DNA of 64,000 nt, from NCBI GenBank assembly GCA_036924285.1, contig JAYKYS010000009.1:17893501-17957500 (forward strand). The letters are read 5' to 3'. The DNA is from Asterella californica. Its lineage: Eukaryota; Streptophyta; Marchantiopsida; Marchantiales; Aytoniaceae. Within the stretch, counting starts at the first letter, position 1, and every line of letters begins with the position of its first letter. The position numbers and the translations under genes are program-made. Positions 12,950-24,194 of the stretch are shown here, in pieces. The notes beneath the pieces are model-generated. The model searched no databases, had not been told where the DNA came from, and was given only the letters and a program-made list of their open reading frames with translations.

Positions 12950-13111
12950 CTTTTGTGCCTTCGTCAAGGAGACCTCGCAATGATCACTGGAAGGAACAAT
13001 TTTCTCACCAACAGCCTGCTTGACTGAAGCAGACAAGACTCTAACCAGATTCCTTGCGTCTCTATCTGTAAGCTCATCAGCCTGACGATCCTCTAAAAGC
13101 AAAGTGCTCAT
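12950..13111 (-). pseudogene. SCC3: SCC3 remnant: AVGEKI exon
   Basis: The open exon reads RNLVRVLSASVKQAVGEKIV, then PSSDH, and ends in KAQK at a GTAATG donor. This matches the plant SCC3 segment with AVGEKIIPSTD. No lesion is visible. Confidence 0.88.
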
Positions 13112-14334
13112 ACACTTCCAGTTCTGTTACAATTATCCCAGGAAGCACAAACAGAGATAAGACATCAGACTTACGACAGGCGTAAAGCTAAAGAAGGTGC
13201 GGACAATTAAAAACAATGAAGATTTGCTTTACTCGAAAGAACCAGTGCGCGTGACAAGCATTTACTCATAAAGAGATTATGATTCTGGTAAACTGAACTA
13301 ATTGATTCATATATCGGCCAATTGTTAAATCTGGACAGTAAAAGCAAAGACCAACCAAACTGAACCAAGTTGAGTGCAAACTGATCGCCGATTAGATTAG
13401 ATGAAAACCCAAACCGAAACAGCGATTGTAAATCAAGTTTCCCACGCAAAGCTGTTTATGGCAAAACTTTAAGCAGTTCAGAGTAATTTCACCTTACAGC
13501 AATAAGATTTGAACAAAGAGGCGCGCTTTTACCACACAGATCCACCGGAGAGGAAAGCTAGTAGCAAGTATCAGCTCGACTTCTACATCAGCTTGCAAAA
13601 TAAAGGACTTACAAGGTGCATATGCTGGAGTTCTAACTCGATGAACAAATACTGAGGTTCTGACTCAATTAACAAAAGAAAAGACATCGGAATTGACCTG
13701 TCATTGCCTTGCACTTGTCCCAAAGAGCATCTATGACATAGTCACAGAGAACTGGATCTCCTTAAAACTCTCTCAGAATCTGCAGAAGTCGTTCAAGCTG
13801 CCTTGCAGATTCTCATTGTCCTTCCCTGAAATGGAGCTGACGTTATAACCGTTCCAATCTCTTTCGAGTCAATCAACAAACGCACGTACAGAAGACAAAC
13901 CAGATAAGCTTGAGTACAAGACCAACTTCGGCAGTCGATGTATTAGTATGGTAGGTATGAAAGGTAGTTCTTAACGGAAGAAGATCACGCGCCTAGCCAG
14001 ATAATCCTAGATGTTGAAGTAGTACCAACCTCCAGCTGCTGGTACTAGTGGATGATCATAGACAAGATCCCCAACAGCGTGACGAATTTGTGGTGATTCA
14101 TCAAGCAAGGACTCGTAAAGCTGACTCATCGCCTTCTAGAAGTTGATGCCTGCAAAGGGCAATATTCTCCGCTATTAATACTGAGAAATAATTTGATTCA
14201 GTCACGCACAACTGAAGTGACATGAAAACAGATCAATCATCCTATTTCCCAGACGAGATGATCCTGTAATGCCACTCAAGAGTCATAACTCATGATAACT
14301 GTACGAAGGAAGTTTAACATTGTAGACAAACATA

Positions 14335-14530
14335 AGGAAGCTGTTTTTAATAAACCAATTGCACTGACAGCTACATTGACATGACATCGATATCATCTGC
14401 GATCTCAATCATCCTGGTGCTGAATCGCTCGGTAAATAGTCCAAAGGAGGGTATATTAGCATCGACAGCATATAACGCTCGCAGTGCAAGCACTGAGCTA
14501 CGCCGAACGGCTGGGTTCTGACATCCACTA
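14335..14530 (-). pseudogene. SCC3: SCC3 remnant: stromalin domain, second part
   Basis: VRRSSVLALRALYAVDANIP and LFTERFSTRMIEIADDIDV match the end of the stromalin conservative domain almost residue for residue. A frame change near 14,380 is needed to continue as NVAVSAIGLLKTAS, the next conserved block. This was the decisive evidence for SCC3. Confidence 0.9.
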
Positions 14531-14799
14531 CTGACTGAGAAAATTCGACAATCCAAATATAAATTCCAATGACAAATCCAAATTCGACACCCGCAGGTGT
14601 TTGATAAAGATATTTTGAAAACTCACTCCAATTTAATTGCAGCAAAAGAATCTAAGCTCAAGATGCGAGGTTCACAGCATATATCTAAAATCTGCTCAAA
14701 CGAAACTATAGGGACTGTATTCTCGAGGTTCCATGACCTTCCGCCGACGGAAGCGAAAACCAAGGGGGGACTATAAAGAGGAACAGCGTTGTACCTTAC

Positions 14800-14945
14800 C
14801 TTGTCATCTAAGTCTACTTTCAAGACCTTTATTTCAAATAAGGTCTTGGAGGACCAATGAAGGGTAAAAGAAAAAGATATCCAGGATCGAACAGCGGTAA
14901 TACACGCCATCCGAATGCTGAGTCCACACCCCTATATCCGTGCAT
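14800..14945 (-). pseudogene. SCC3: SCC3 remnant: stromalin domain, first part
   Basis: FMHGYRGVDS is followed, after a one-base loss near 14,920, by SIRMACITAVRSWISF. Two further frame changes give PSLVLQDLI and KVDLDDK before a GTAAGG donor. It matches FVHRYRDxDxxIRMxCI of the stromalin conservative domain. The usual Arg and Asp of RYRD are both Gly here. Confidence 0.85.
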
Positions 14946-15149
14946 GAAGAGCCTGCCATTTTGAGGTCCTAGCGGTGAGCAAACAACAGCTTAGAAGGAG
15001 CTTAGGTCCTAAGAACCTTGATTGATAGACGAACATTGAAGAACCCTAAGCACCCTAAGTTCGAAGTTACATTTGCAGAAGCATCTGTTATACACGATAC
15101 TTTCTTCTGTCCTCCTCTTCCTCCTCAGCCCTAAGGAAAGCACTTAACC

Positions 15150-15300
15150 GGTGAATATCTTCCTTATATCTCTTCTACGGTTGTGAATCTTTCATGAGTT
15201 TCAGATAGAGTTGTTGAGGGACTCGACACGTCCATCCTTTTGCTTTTTTTTCCTCATCATTCAGCTACCCATTGGGCAGTTCCCTCAACAAAAGATGTAG
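15150..15300 (-). pseudogene. SCC3: SCC3 remnant: linker exon with frameshifts
   Basis: Successive frames give KKQKDGRVESLNN, then SETHERFTTVEE, then IRKIFTG before a GTTAAG donor. These correspond to the plant SCC3 linker (SLNKRLS, T-HEQ, MRKIFTG). Three frames are needed in under 100 bases: one slip is at an A8 run, one follows LNN, and one follows VEE. Confidence 0.75.
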
Positions 15301-15479
15301 GACCTTATTTATACAAGAACTTCTCTAAACTACTCAGTAAATGCGAAGAGTTCAACGAAAGATACACGAACTTGCTATATGAAGGACGTACTAAACTACT
15401 TTCTAAGTGGTTCATGAAGACAGTACACAGAAAACGAGAAGCAAGTTTTCAGGTGTGAGATGGGACATACAAACCTTAC

Positions 15480-15634
15480 CAAGACAGACCAGTGACGTAA
15501 TCCATGCTCTTATCCATGAGCTTTTGATCGAAAAGAGCACCGTCCTGGCACTCTCTGACCAAGCTATCACCAAATGTGACAAGATTGTCTTTGAAGTTGC
15601 GGAAATCACGGTGCTTTGTATCTTCCAAACCATC
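15480..15634 (-). pseudogene. SCC3: SCC3 remnant: intact exon NFKDNLV...FDQKL
   Basis: Acceptor TCACAG at 15,635 and donor GTAAGG after 15,480 bound an open exon. It contains DFRNFKDNLVTFGDSLVREC and DGALFDQKLMDKSMDYVTGL. This is the conserved STAG-domain segment of plant SCC3 and is free of lesions. Confidence 0.88.
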
Positions 15635-15842
15635 CTGTGAAGGGTTAAGTATAGACTCCTTCATCGGCTGTAGTGCAGCAAATCAATCTTAAGCCTTTGT
15701 AGGTCAATGTCTCTAACTAACTTCACCTGCAAAAAAGTCGCGGACCCCTAAATACGAACTCTTATCTAGCGTACCTAGCTTTAAGGCTGGACAAGAGTCT
15801 CATCAAACCTATCCGCAGCTGTACATGGAACCTGAAGGATAC

Positions 15843-15925
15843 ATTTTTGGCAATATCCACCAATTCTTTACAGCGTCATCGATGTCGACCCCAGTCCAAA
15901 TTAAACTTTCCTACCCTTCACATGC
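15843..15925 (-). pseudogene. SCC3: SCC3 remnant: DVDD-region exon with lesions
   Basis: After acceptor AACAG the frame reads ACEG, then a TAG stop, then ESLIWTGVDIDDAVKN. It then needs a one-base correction to continue LVDIAKN. This equals the short conserved block after WVERYE in plant SCC3. Confidence 0.7.
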
Positions 15926-16032
15926 CTGTTGATGACCAACGGACACAATTTGAGAGCTAGTGATGCGACTAAGGGGCTAAAGCTTGACAGATTGCCATAG
16001 GTTACTTGAATTCAACACGTACATCAGCTTAC

Positions 16033-16145
16033 CTGGAACAGAGCTTTAAGGAGCTTCCCAAGGGCTACATCAGGATTGGCCTCATAGCGTTCCACCCACT
16101 TCGCAGCTGCTTGTCGAACTACTTTGCTTTTGTCCTTCAGAATCT
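16033..16145 (-). pseudogene. SCC3: SCC3 remnant: WVERYE exon
   Basis: The exon follows acceptor GTGCAG, reads ILKDKSKVVRQAAAKWVERY and ALGKLLKALFQ, and ends at a GTAAGC donor. It matches the N-terminal SCC3 segment with the conserved WVERYE. No lesion is visible in this exon. Confidence 0.85.
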
Positions 16146-16615
16146 CTGCACGGTTGAAGTTTGAACATGCACAAACATAACCCACGAAAGTGAAGCACAG
16201 GCTCAGACAGCGTGAGAAAGACCCAGCCATTCTGTTAGGAGGTACATCTTTCACTTCAACTCCTAAAAGACAGATTCTCTTGAGACTTCGACGTGAACCT
16301 ATCCAAGCCCGTCATAGCCAATGATGGAACTGGTAAACTAGTAGTAGCAATATTCAACCATCTAACTTGAGTCACGTTCTAATTGATAGGCCCGATAACA
16401 TGGACTGGAGGAAAGGTGTTAACTGGAAGGAGGGAATCAACCCGTAAACCTTAGACGTGACTCTTATGTAAAACACCAACCGGCACAAATGGCTCTACAA
16501 GGAAATGGCCGATTACGCCGACTTTGAAATCTAATTACCTCAAACAGCACGCTGTCTCAAGAAAAATCCTCAAGGCGACTCAGTATTTGGCTTTCGAATG
16601 TACAGTTACTCACAC

Positions 16616-16730
16616 CTATTATGTCTTCATCGGCGGCCGGATCCTCAGCAGAAACTATATCATGTCGTTTGCGTTTACCTCCACCTTCTTACTCCCTTTC
16701 TGAAGCTACTCCATTGCGTCTAGCACCTTT
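16616..16730 (-). pseudogene. SCC3: SCC3 remnant: basic exon with in-frame stop
   Basis: An acceptor CTAG precedes AAA at 16,730. The frame reads KGARRNGVASERE, then TAA at 16,689-16,691, then EGGGKRKRHDIVSAEDPAADE before a GTGAGT-type donor. The KRKRH patch resembles the nuclear-localisation region of plant SCC3. The stop lies between well-kept coding blocks, so it is probably a substitution lesion. Confidence 0.65.
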
Positions 16731-16826
16731 CTAGAAAATCAAGAAATAACTTGACATGCATAAGGACATATAGATCTTTTAGAATCTTTTAGACGACGTT
16801 GCCTCGTTAGTACTTTGATAAACTAC

Positions 16827-16925
16827 CTTTGGTCTGAGGCCCTCCTGGCCGTGACCACGTTTTCTTGTCGGCTCTTCTACGTCTGGATCATCAGGATCGT
16901 TGTCCTCTGAACCGTTGCTATACAT
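16827..16925 (-). pseudogene. SCC3: SCC3 remnant: N-terminal acidic exon
   Basis: It starts at ATG 16,925 and reads 33 codons with the acidic stretch SEDNDPDDPDVEEP followed by TRKRGHG, then a GTAGTT donor after AAG. Plant SCC3 proteins have a similar acidic and basic N-terminal tail. This exon is open. The start is the first ATG in frame, and an upstream exon is possible. Confidence 0.6.
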
Positions 16926-16929
16926 GACC

Positions 16930-19090
16930 CTGAACGTGATTTAGAGATACATTCGGAGTATTATTCTGTACAACGATCCAAAATCTCTGGAAAATGGGGA
17001 GAAGCGTAAACGTTTCTAGAAGGTCTGATGAGTTACGAGATACTCAGATTTGGTGGGTCACAGTCTGGATACATAATTCGTCCAAGAGCGCTGGCAGTTC
17101 AGTAGTGGAGCCTGAACAATAACTAAGAAGGAAGGAAGAGTGCATCATACTCATAACAGTAAACAGTAGTATCACAGAGCAAGCACAAGCCATAGTCCAT
17201 GTCCGGAAAGCCAAACGATCAGCATTTAGTTAAAAATGCACTAACACTGCCCTAGGTAATGAGTAGGTGTGCACTCGAATACCTCATTACAATATTATGC
17301 CAAACATGATGGTATCCACTTCCCAGCATGCACCTCAACCTTGACAGCTGACTTCCTCAGCGCAACTATGACGCTCCAAAAAACGGCACAATATGATGCC
17401 CCGATGTAAAGACGCCATCAGTAGGGAGAGACAAGATATACATGAGAAGGGAAGGTGACAACTGAAGTTAGACACATTTCCAGCTCAGCAGCTTTCTGAT
17501 CGGCAAAGGATTTCTATTCATTCGAATATGAACCTTGTGAAAGTGGTAGACCAATGAACTTGGCAAAAGGACTGTGGCCATCGAACATGGAGGAACACAT
17601 CTGAAGCGAACTGCAACAGCATAAACTTACAAGTTTTCAAGCAACAAGAGAACCAACTGAAAGTCGGAAGTAGTAATGTATGTGGTATCGCGTATCCACA
17701 AGTAGTAGTAAATGTAATAGAGAATCAGGTCAAAGTAGAAAAGAAAGATACAAAAATAATAAAAAGTGCTAAAAAAGGACTGACTGAAGCAAGTAGAATG
17801 ATCACTATCCGAGAAGAAGTTATAAGATTCGACCCCTGCCAGGAGAAGAGAAATGCTAATCTGGTTTCAGATCTCGAAGCAATGATAACCGGAGAAAGCT
17901 GGCAGTTTGACCTATGCCTACCACCGTAGGTGTTAAGCTATGGGTCTTGTTAAGTCCGGTGCTGACATAGCAGCTGTCAGTTTGAAGACGACGCATATCA
18001 AGATAATATGCAGAATTGATGCATCGAGCAGAGAGAACATATTGTAAAGGTAATGTAACGGACAGCAGAAGTACGCATCCAGATTCACAATCTCATCACA
18101 CGTCCAGAAAGGATGGGAAAAGCAACACCGAGTTAAGAACAGCATGCCGCTGATTTCTCTTCCCAAGTTCAGAGTCCATATTCTGGACGTGCTCGTCTGC
18201 TTCTATTCTTCGATTATTAACAATGGATGGTCGGTCTAGACCTTGTTGCGTTGCTTCTCAACTCTCAGATCACCTCGACAGCAGATGCTGAAAGATGTGC
18301 AATTTCCCGACTTAACTTTCCAGTCTTACAAATATCTAAAGTTCTTGAGATATTCCTACGTGCATGCAGCATCTGGTATATCACTGACGAGTCCAAATAT
18401 AATGTGTCTAGATACGATGCGAACACGTCGATTACCTACAGTTTGAAGAAGGATTGAAAGAAAGCGCAGCACATCAATATACATCAGTAGATGAGCTATT
18501 TGAAACAGAACGTGACCTGACGAACCAAACACCAGAAACTATTCATATATGTAACATTCTGAAGCCGAATATGAAAAGAAGCGCCGAATATCAGAAACAG
18601 TCAGTCAGTAGAATCTCGAGTAGAATACATCATAGGTTAGGAGGGCAAAAGACCTCCATCCAGATCGATCTCGTTTACAGCGCCTCCAAGCCGTTAAGAA
18701 AGGTGTGAAATTTCTTTCAAATTTCTTCAACAACAACAAAGCATGCAGCAGCACGCACGACGATGTTATGATACCTGCACCACTTCATTGGCAAGCTCAA
18801 ATAGAAGAGAAATGTTTCAGTGAGATGTCCCAAATCACGTGTACTTTACAAGCCGTATGTTAAGTCGATAATGTAACTACGGTTCTTTATGCATCAACAT
18901 AAGCAAAACCTTAACCAAGGAAGCTCAAAGATTCAAGCAAAACCGGAAGAAGTCCCCACCACCCATTATTATGCCGAGCCTCCACGTTAACCTTTCGAAA
19001 GACAGGAGGGATAATCAGCATAATTCCATTAGAAACTAATCACATCTACTCCTCTCTTTACCCTCTGTAACTAAATTTTCGCATGTAAAA
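16930..19090. other. 5' flank of SCC3 remnant; no gene seen
   Basis: Upstream of the SCC3 start no frame resembles a known protein and the open frames are short on both strands. It may contain the former promoter and leader of SCC3, but I can point to no specific element. Confidence 0.4.
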
Positions 19091-19312
19091 CTCGTCTATT
19101 TCGTTTGGACGCCTAGTGGAGAAGTTACAAGACTCGAAACATCGGTAAAACAAGCTAAGCCTCAGCTTACGAGCTTTTGGCACAACTTCGGATCTTTACT
19201 TTCATTGCATCAATGGGTAGAGCTCGTTGTCAACTTTCCATGAGCAATTCGTCTATTTCATTTGGACGCTTAGTGGAGAAGTTACGAGACTCGAAAAATG
19301 GAAAAATCAAGC
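19091..19312 (+). repeat. Two ~65 bp direct repeats, 157 bp apart
   Basis: 19,091-19,155 and 19,248-19,312 share CGTCTATTTC.TTTGGACGC and AGTGGAGAAGTTAC with a few substitutions. They lie just left of the LTR-like repeat at 19,421. Confidence 0.6.
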
Positions 19313-19420
19313 TGGGCCCTAGTTTACTTGCTGACTGGATATTTGCTGCTCCGGGCGCTATACTAAGGACGCAAGGGACCTGCTTCCTCATTATTGAAGA
19401 GAACTTGTACGTACAGAGAC

Positions 19421-20790
19421 TGACGTAAGGGGTAGCTTAAGGGGCTAGCTTGCACCTATGACCTGTTAGCGAACGGTTCAGGAGATTTGGAGTTCCAATG
19501 CAAATGCGCAAGACGTTGTTGGGTTCAGATCTGTGCAAGCTACGCACTGGTTAAGATGATTCGTGCAGAGACGGATCGAGGGATGTGTTCTGAGAGAAAT
19601 TGAGAAGCAGCGAGGAGATTTTGGAGAGCTTCAATGATCTGTGAAAGAGAGTTGGACCGTTCGGGCCGTTTCGGAGTCCAAACTTGCTGTCCTATGATCC
19701 ATCAGGATCAGAATAACGAGTTCTTCAAGAAATTGAAGACGATACGAAGTTTCATTAGGCGGTTTGAGAGTTCTGAGTGAAATTGGCTCTCAGAGAAGCG
19801 CTTACGTCAGATTTTCGTTCGCCTGCGACCTAAGATTGATTTGTTCTTCGCGAACGGTGAGCCAAGCTCATCGTTCTTAGTGCCTACTTGATCAGGGAGT
19901 CTTCATCTACGCGTAAGAGAAGACCATGTATGGATTGTTGAGTTTCGGTGTGGTGAGCGATTTTGAGTCGCAGGGAGTCGATTTACGTAGTTTTTTGCAA
20001 CCTGTGACTAAATTTCTTGCGCGGTTTTGCAAAGGGAACTCCAAATGGCTTGTTTGGAGTCTCGTTGAGTTCAGGATAGCTAGATCTACCTACTAGAGAA
20101 GACGGATATCAGTTCAGACGATCTGTTTGTGCAGTGTGTGCGGCTTTAAGCCGCAGGGAGGAGTTTTAGAAGATTCGATCACCTGCGATCGAAAATTGGA
20201 GATATCTCGGCTGTCGGGAGTCGGATCTGAAGGTTTCTTAAGCCAATGGAGTTAGCGAAGGAGACCCTATCGACATCTGAAGATCGTTTGGCGAAAAGAC
20301 AGAGTTCTCAGATAAGCCTTTTTTGGTTCCTTCGCTACGGGTTTCATCCTTTTGAGTTCGTTAGAGATCTAGTTGGCTATATACAACTTGTGGTAGCTAG
20401 CTTTGGCTAAGAGCTTGTACATGGATGTGGTTTGGACTTGGGTTTCAATCGTGTGATACTAGTGCAGCTCTATTTGTTAGCAAAGGGAAGTTTCTCTTGC
20501 TTTGAGCTACGCTTCGGTGGTTTTGGGTCAAGGTTGAGATTAAGGGGTTCGTTTTAGGGGCTTTGAAGCAGATTACAGACCGCTCTGGTCTGGTTTTCAG
20601 TTTTGTGTTCTTAGGGAGAAAGAATCGGCAGTGTACATACATTGTGAGTTGATATATTGCAGCATTCATTTTTGTGGTTGTTTTTCTTTGTCTTGTCTCT
20701 GTTCAGCACACAGCATCTCCACAGTCATGAACCTCGCATTTTCCTGGACATCCTTCACGCAAAATCTGACACGATATCGGCAGCAGCAGC
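19421..20790 (+). repeat. LTR-like dispersed repeat, copy 2
   Basis: This is the inverted partner of 120-1,410 (see that entry). It begins around TGACGTAAGGGGTAGC and similarity continues past a C/T-rich stretch ending TTCAGCACAC (about 20,710) to near 20,790. The later part may be internal sequence of the element. Confidence 0.6.
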
Positions 20791-20944
20791 GAAGGTGACC
20801 TATACTAGATAGTGTTGAAGGTGGACAATGCCGAAGCAGCAGGCTCAACCAAGCTTATGCGGAACCTGATCACTCTAGAGAAGATAGTCGGTGCGAGTCG
20901 AAACGCTCTAATGCAAGATCGAGCTATGAGTCAAGAGCATGCGC

Positions 20945-21030
20945 CCCTGTCCGAACAAGAGGAGTCGAGCTCTATTATCTTGTGAAATGGAAGGATCCAT
21001 TGAGAGCGCATGAAGAACCTGCTAGAAGTG
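20945..21030 (+). pseudogene. Chromodomain-like fragment
   Basis: The plus-strand frame reads GVELYYLVKWKDP then LRAHEEPA before a stop. YYLVKWK is the core of chromodomains, including those at the integrase end of Ty3 chromoviruses. Only about 20 residues match and the upstream frame is uninformative, so this is a scrap, perhaps of the element carrying the adjacent LTR-like repeat. Confidence 0.4.
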
Positions 21031-23155
21031 GTGTCCCGTAAGAGAGAATTGTAGTCCGTGAGATCCATCGGTAGCTAATGTATCGAATCGAAGGTGTGCC
21101 TCACGTGCCTCAAGAGTCAAACTATCTCTTGTCTCTCGGAGACACATTTGTAGTGGGTAAGAACCATCCTCTATCCTTGTCACATAGCTCTCCAGAATAG
21201 GTCTATTTCGCACGAGAAAATGACAACAGAGCCAAGGTGCTGAGAGAGGCCAACTACCCAAAAAGACTACCGGAGCAATCTCCTCCATGGATAATAAGCC
21301 CATCCCGTCACATGATATCGACAAAGATATCTGTCTACGTGCGAGAGGTCTTGCCACACAATCAAAAGTTCTCGGTCCTACAATGTCACCAAACACTCTT
21401 ATGATCCTCTTATCAAACTCTCTAAGGCGCGAGATGAAGATAGAAGATGGAGGCAGTGTGCGGAGTAAGTAACTAGGATGACGTGCAATGGAAGAAGAAA
21501 AGATACTAAAGACAACTTGTAGGTCTTCTAACATAAGGAGATCCTCGATATGCAAAACGTCCTCCACAGAGACAACACTAAGAACCGGGAGACAAAGTCC
21601 TATGTACCCACCGATACTCCGAGATGCGTAAACCATCTCTAGGTGTAACAAATCCCTCTGGGAGCTAGAGGTCCGACGGTATACCTATGGGAGACCAAGC
21701 CTTGCACTTTGACACCTTCACTCTCAGCTCTACCAAGGTCAATTGAGAGACAAGGTGATCAAAGACAACGTCGACTTGGTCCACCGGACTTACGATGTGC
21801 GTATCATCAGTTAGAGATGAAAAAACACAACCTGGAGCAGCCAAGGTGGTGACCAAGAGAGCTCTATAGTGAGCTAAGGCAAAGAGGGGTCCACCCAAGG
21901 ATCTCCCTGACGACTATCTGTCATGGAGCTGATGATTGTAACATCCTCTATCGCATGACCGTGTTGATAAAAAAAAGGAGAGGAAGAATCATAGAACCAT
22001 AGAAGCGTCAGAGATCCACCGCCATCCATGAGCTCTTTAGCGCGGGAAATGTTATTGAAAGTATTTTCTACGTTCACTTATAAGACAACCCAATCGGGAT
22101 GGATGTCCAAGAGAACTCTAATGCGGAAAGACACATACTCGCAACCTCCAGGCGTCACAACTCCAAACTGATGTGGACAAAGGTGGTCCTGAAAAGTATC
22201 TCGAAGCTGAAGTACAATGATACGACTGAGAAGTCGTAAGAGAATCTCACCGATGGTTTTCGATCGAATTCCTCCACCATCCTTCGTCATGGTCAAAAGT
22301 CTAGCTGTCTCCAGTACCTGAGCTATAGACTGAAGAATATGTCTCTGAGCTACTATTGTCGCTATCTCAAAAAGCTCCGTGAAACCACTAGAGGAGTCGT
22401 CTGTTTGAAAACAATCCCGTAAGTGCTCGTGGACCATCTCAGACAGACCTCCAGAAGATAGACGTGGAGCTGTACACAAGGCCTGGGCAAACAAGGATCT
22501 ATCGAGACATAATGGCTCCTCACACTGATAGTCTTGAACCTCAGGTGGTGGAGGTGAAGAAAACGCAACGAAGTGGTAGTCTCCTCAGTAGGACATACCG
22601 CTGACAAAGGATGTGCTCTAGCAACTCTACTATACTCTCCAACTTGACCTAATGTCGTATGCAGACGAAAGATGAGACATCACATGTAGAGACAAACACA
22701 CTCCTACCTCGTACTGCACGTACTGATTCCTCCTGTAAAGCCGCTCAATCACCTGCAAAGAATCTCGGAAGACGGATCGCCACCTCCAGATATCCTCCTC
22801 TGCCACCTGCCACCTCGAGTATAACGGAGACACCAACGAAGAAGTAAGAAGAATAGTAACCACGCCGTCTCGTCCATGGTGTTCCGTGCCAACATATCGA
22901 GAGTAGACGAAATGCATGCTTCACCTCGTCATGAAGAGCACGAGGTAACCGATGGAACAAACGCAGACAAGAAAAACTCGTCTCGAACAATCTCAGAATA
23001 ATGACAGAGTGGACTCTCAACCACTTCCACGACTCAGGAAGAACTCCAGGAAGAAGGACTAACGGTGCCAGAATGATTGCACGTGTAGACCTCCGCTCTC
23101 GGCTAACTCGGGCATCCCATGTGGTCGTATCATAGCTCTTGTGCATCTTTTCCAC
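21022..23155 (-). pseudogene. Broken non-LTR-type reverse transcriptase
   Basis: Four consecutive minus-strand frames form one protein. An N-terminal region lies at 23,155-22,745. The fingers at 22,494-22,078 include CPHQFGVVTPGGCE. The palm at 22,077-21,665 includes DSRQGDP and, at 21,801-21,814, the catalytic LTDDTHI in place of YxDD. A C-terminal region at 21,651-21,022 contains GMGLLSMEEIAPV. RQGDP and the x-x-DD box are hallmarks of non-LTR reverse transcriptases. I see no endonuclease domain. At least three frame breaks make it non-functional. Such RT frames typically belong to mobile elements. Confidence 0.75.
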
Positions 23156-23879
23156 ATGAGATTTTACCCCCTACGAGATAAATAACTGATTGCACATCAG
23201 ACATGATGTGTCTCGAATCAGTCTCGATCTCATGAGAAAGAGAATACTCATGGCTAGAAAAAAGACGATATCCAACCAAACGGTACTCGTAATAAAAACA
23301 TCTCAAAAAAGAACTCACTAGAAAAGAAGAACCTTGATATGTAGAGATAGAAAAAAACACTAAATGTAGCAAGAAGTCCCCCAAAAGCAAGAAGCAAAAG
23401 CAAGAAAAGCAAGAAGTTCCCCAAAAGTCTCTCAAAAACCTTAAACAGACTTAACTACTCTATAACCTTAAAACTACAAAAAAAAATCCAAAAATATTTA
23501 ATACTCACTCGTTTCTTCACAAAATGTATCAATTATAAGATCAAAAGGAGCAGAAAACAAAAACGAAGATGAATATGTAAAAATCAGTATAGTAACCCAT
23601 CCCAACACCCTCCTCTCTCTCAAAAAATAGTCTCGATCTTCTCTCCTCTCCCTCCCGCAATCCGCCTCCGCGCTCTCTCTCTCGCACGCTCGTGTAAAAA
23701 TCAGATTCTGAAGTCCCCACATGTACTAAGGAGACTTAACTACGAGAGTGAGATATCTGTGATACTAACTGTGGATCCGAGTCCAAAAAGATTGGCTGTG
23801 CAGTTGGTCAAGAAGATGCAGATGGTGTGTGATTTGTTTCTAGGTTTGGAGCCCGAATCTTGATGGACAGACAAGATAG

Positions 23880-24000
23880 AAGCGTGAATTATTGAGAGTT
23901 GTTACTGCTATAAAGATAGATCGAGAGTTCTTGATTGGAGCTCGTATGATCTTAGAAACAGATTGTTTGCCCTTGTTTGGAATGATAACGAACTACAATA
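23880..24000 (+). pseudogene. Ty3/gypsy RNase H fragment
   Basis: The plus frame reads REFLIGARMILETDCLPLFG and then MI. The F-x-x-GA-x-x-x-ETD-x-x-PL pattern is typical of the RNase H domain of Ty3 polyproteins. The match ends after about 35 residues. It is an isolated scrap. Confidence 0.55.
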
Positions 24001-24194
24001 CGTCTCTTTCGCTGTGGGGCTTTCTGCTGCTGTCCTTGTACATCATGAGACTCTCGGCATACAGATGGAACATCGCTTCAACCTCTTAGCCTTGGAGATA
24101 TACGGATCGACAGCTTTGGAGTTCAACGTCTTTCTTCGAGATTGTGCAAGAGCTTACTATGAGAGACGTCAGGGGGTGCGATAGACGATTTTAG

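Larger units (their letters stand above)
10381..16925 (-). pseudogene. SCC3: SCC3/STAG cohesin subunit pseudogene (intron-bearing)
   Basis: A working SCC3 is the HEAT-repeat cohesin subunit that binds the kleisin and loads the ring on DNA. In order on the minus strand the locus shows an acidic N-terminus, a basic segment, WVERYEANPDVALGKLL, the segment with NFKDNLVTFGDSLV, the stromalin conservative domain (SIRMACITAVRSW then LFTERFSTRMIEIADDID), LVRVLSASVKQAVGEKIVPS, LLRKYLADQAKVSDLVKIM, IKDAFVKHGDDHTLKACVKS and, near the end, DQDPIGWRPYFTFAELL. These follow the plant SCC3 order. Exon edges keep GT/AG signals, so this is a duplicated or decayed gene and not a processed copy. In-frame stops, several frameshifts and an internal deletion rule out a full product. 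The family is usually over 1,000 residues. Confidence 0.93.

Noticed and set aside
15240..15640. Plus-strand frames within the SCC3 region
   Set aside because: They are antisense to SCC3 exon remnants that match the family on the minus strand.
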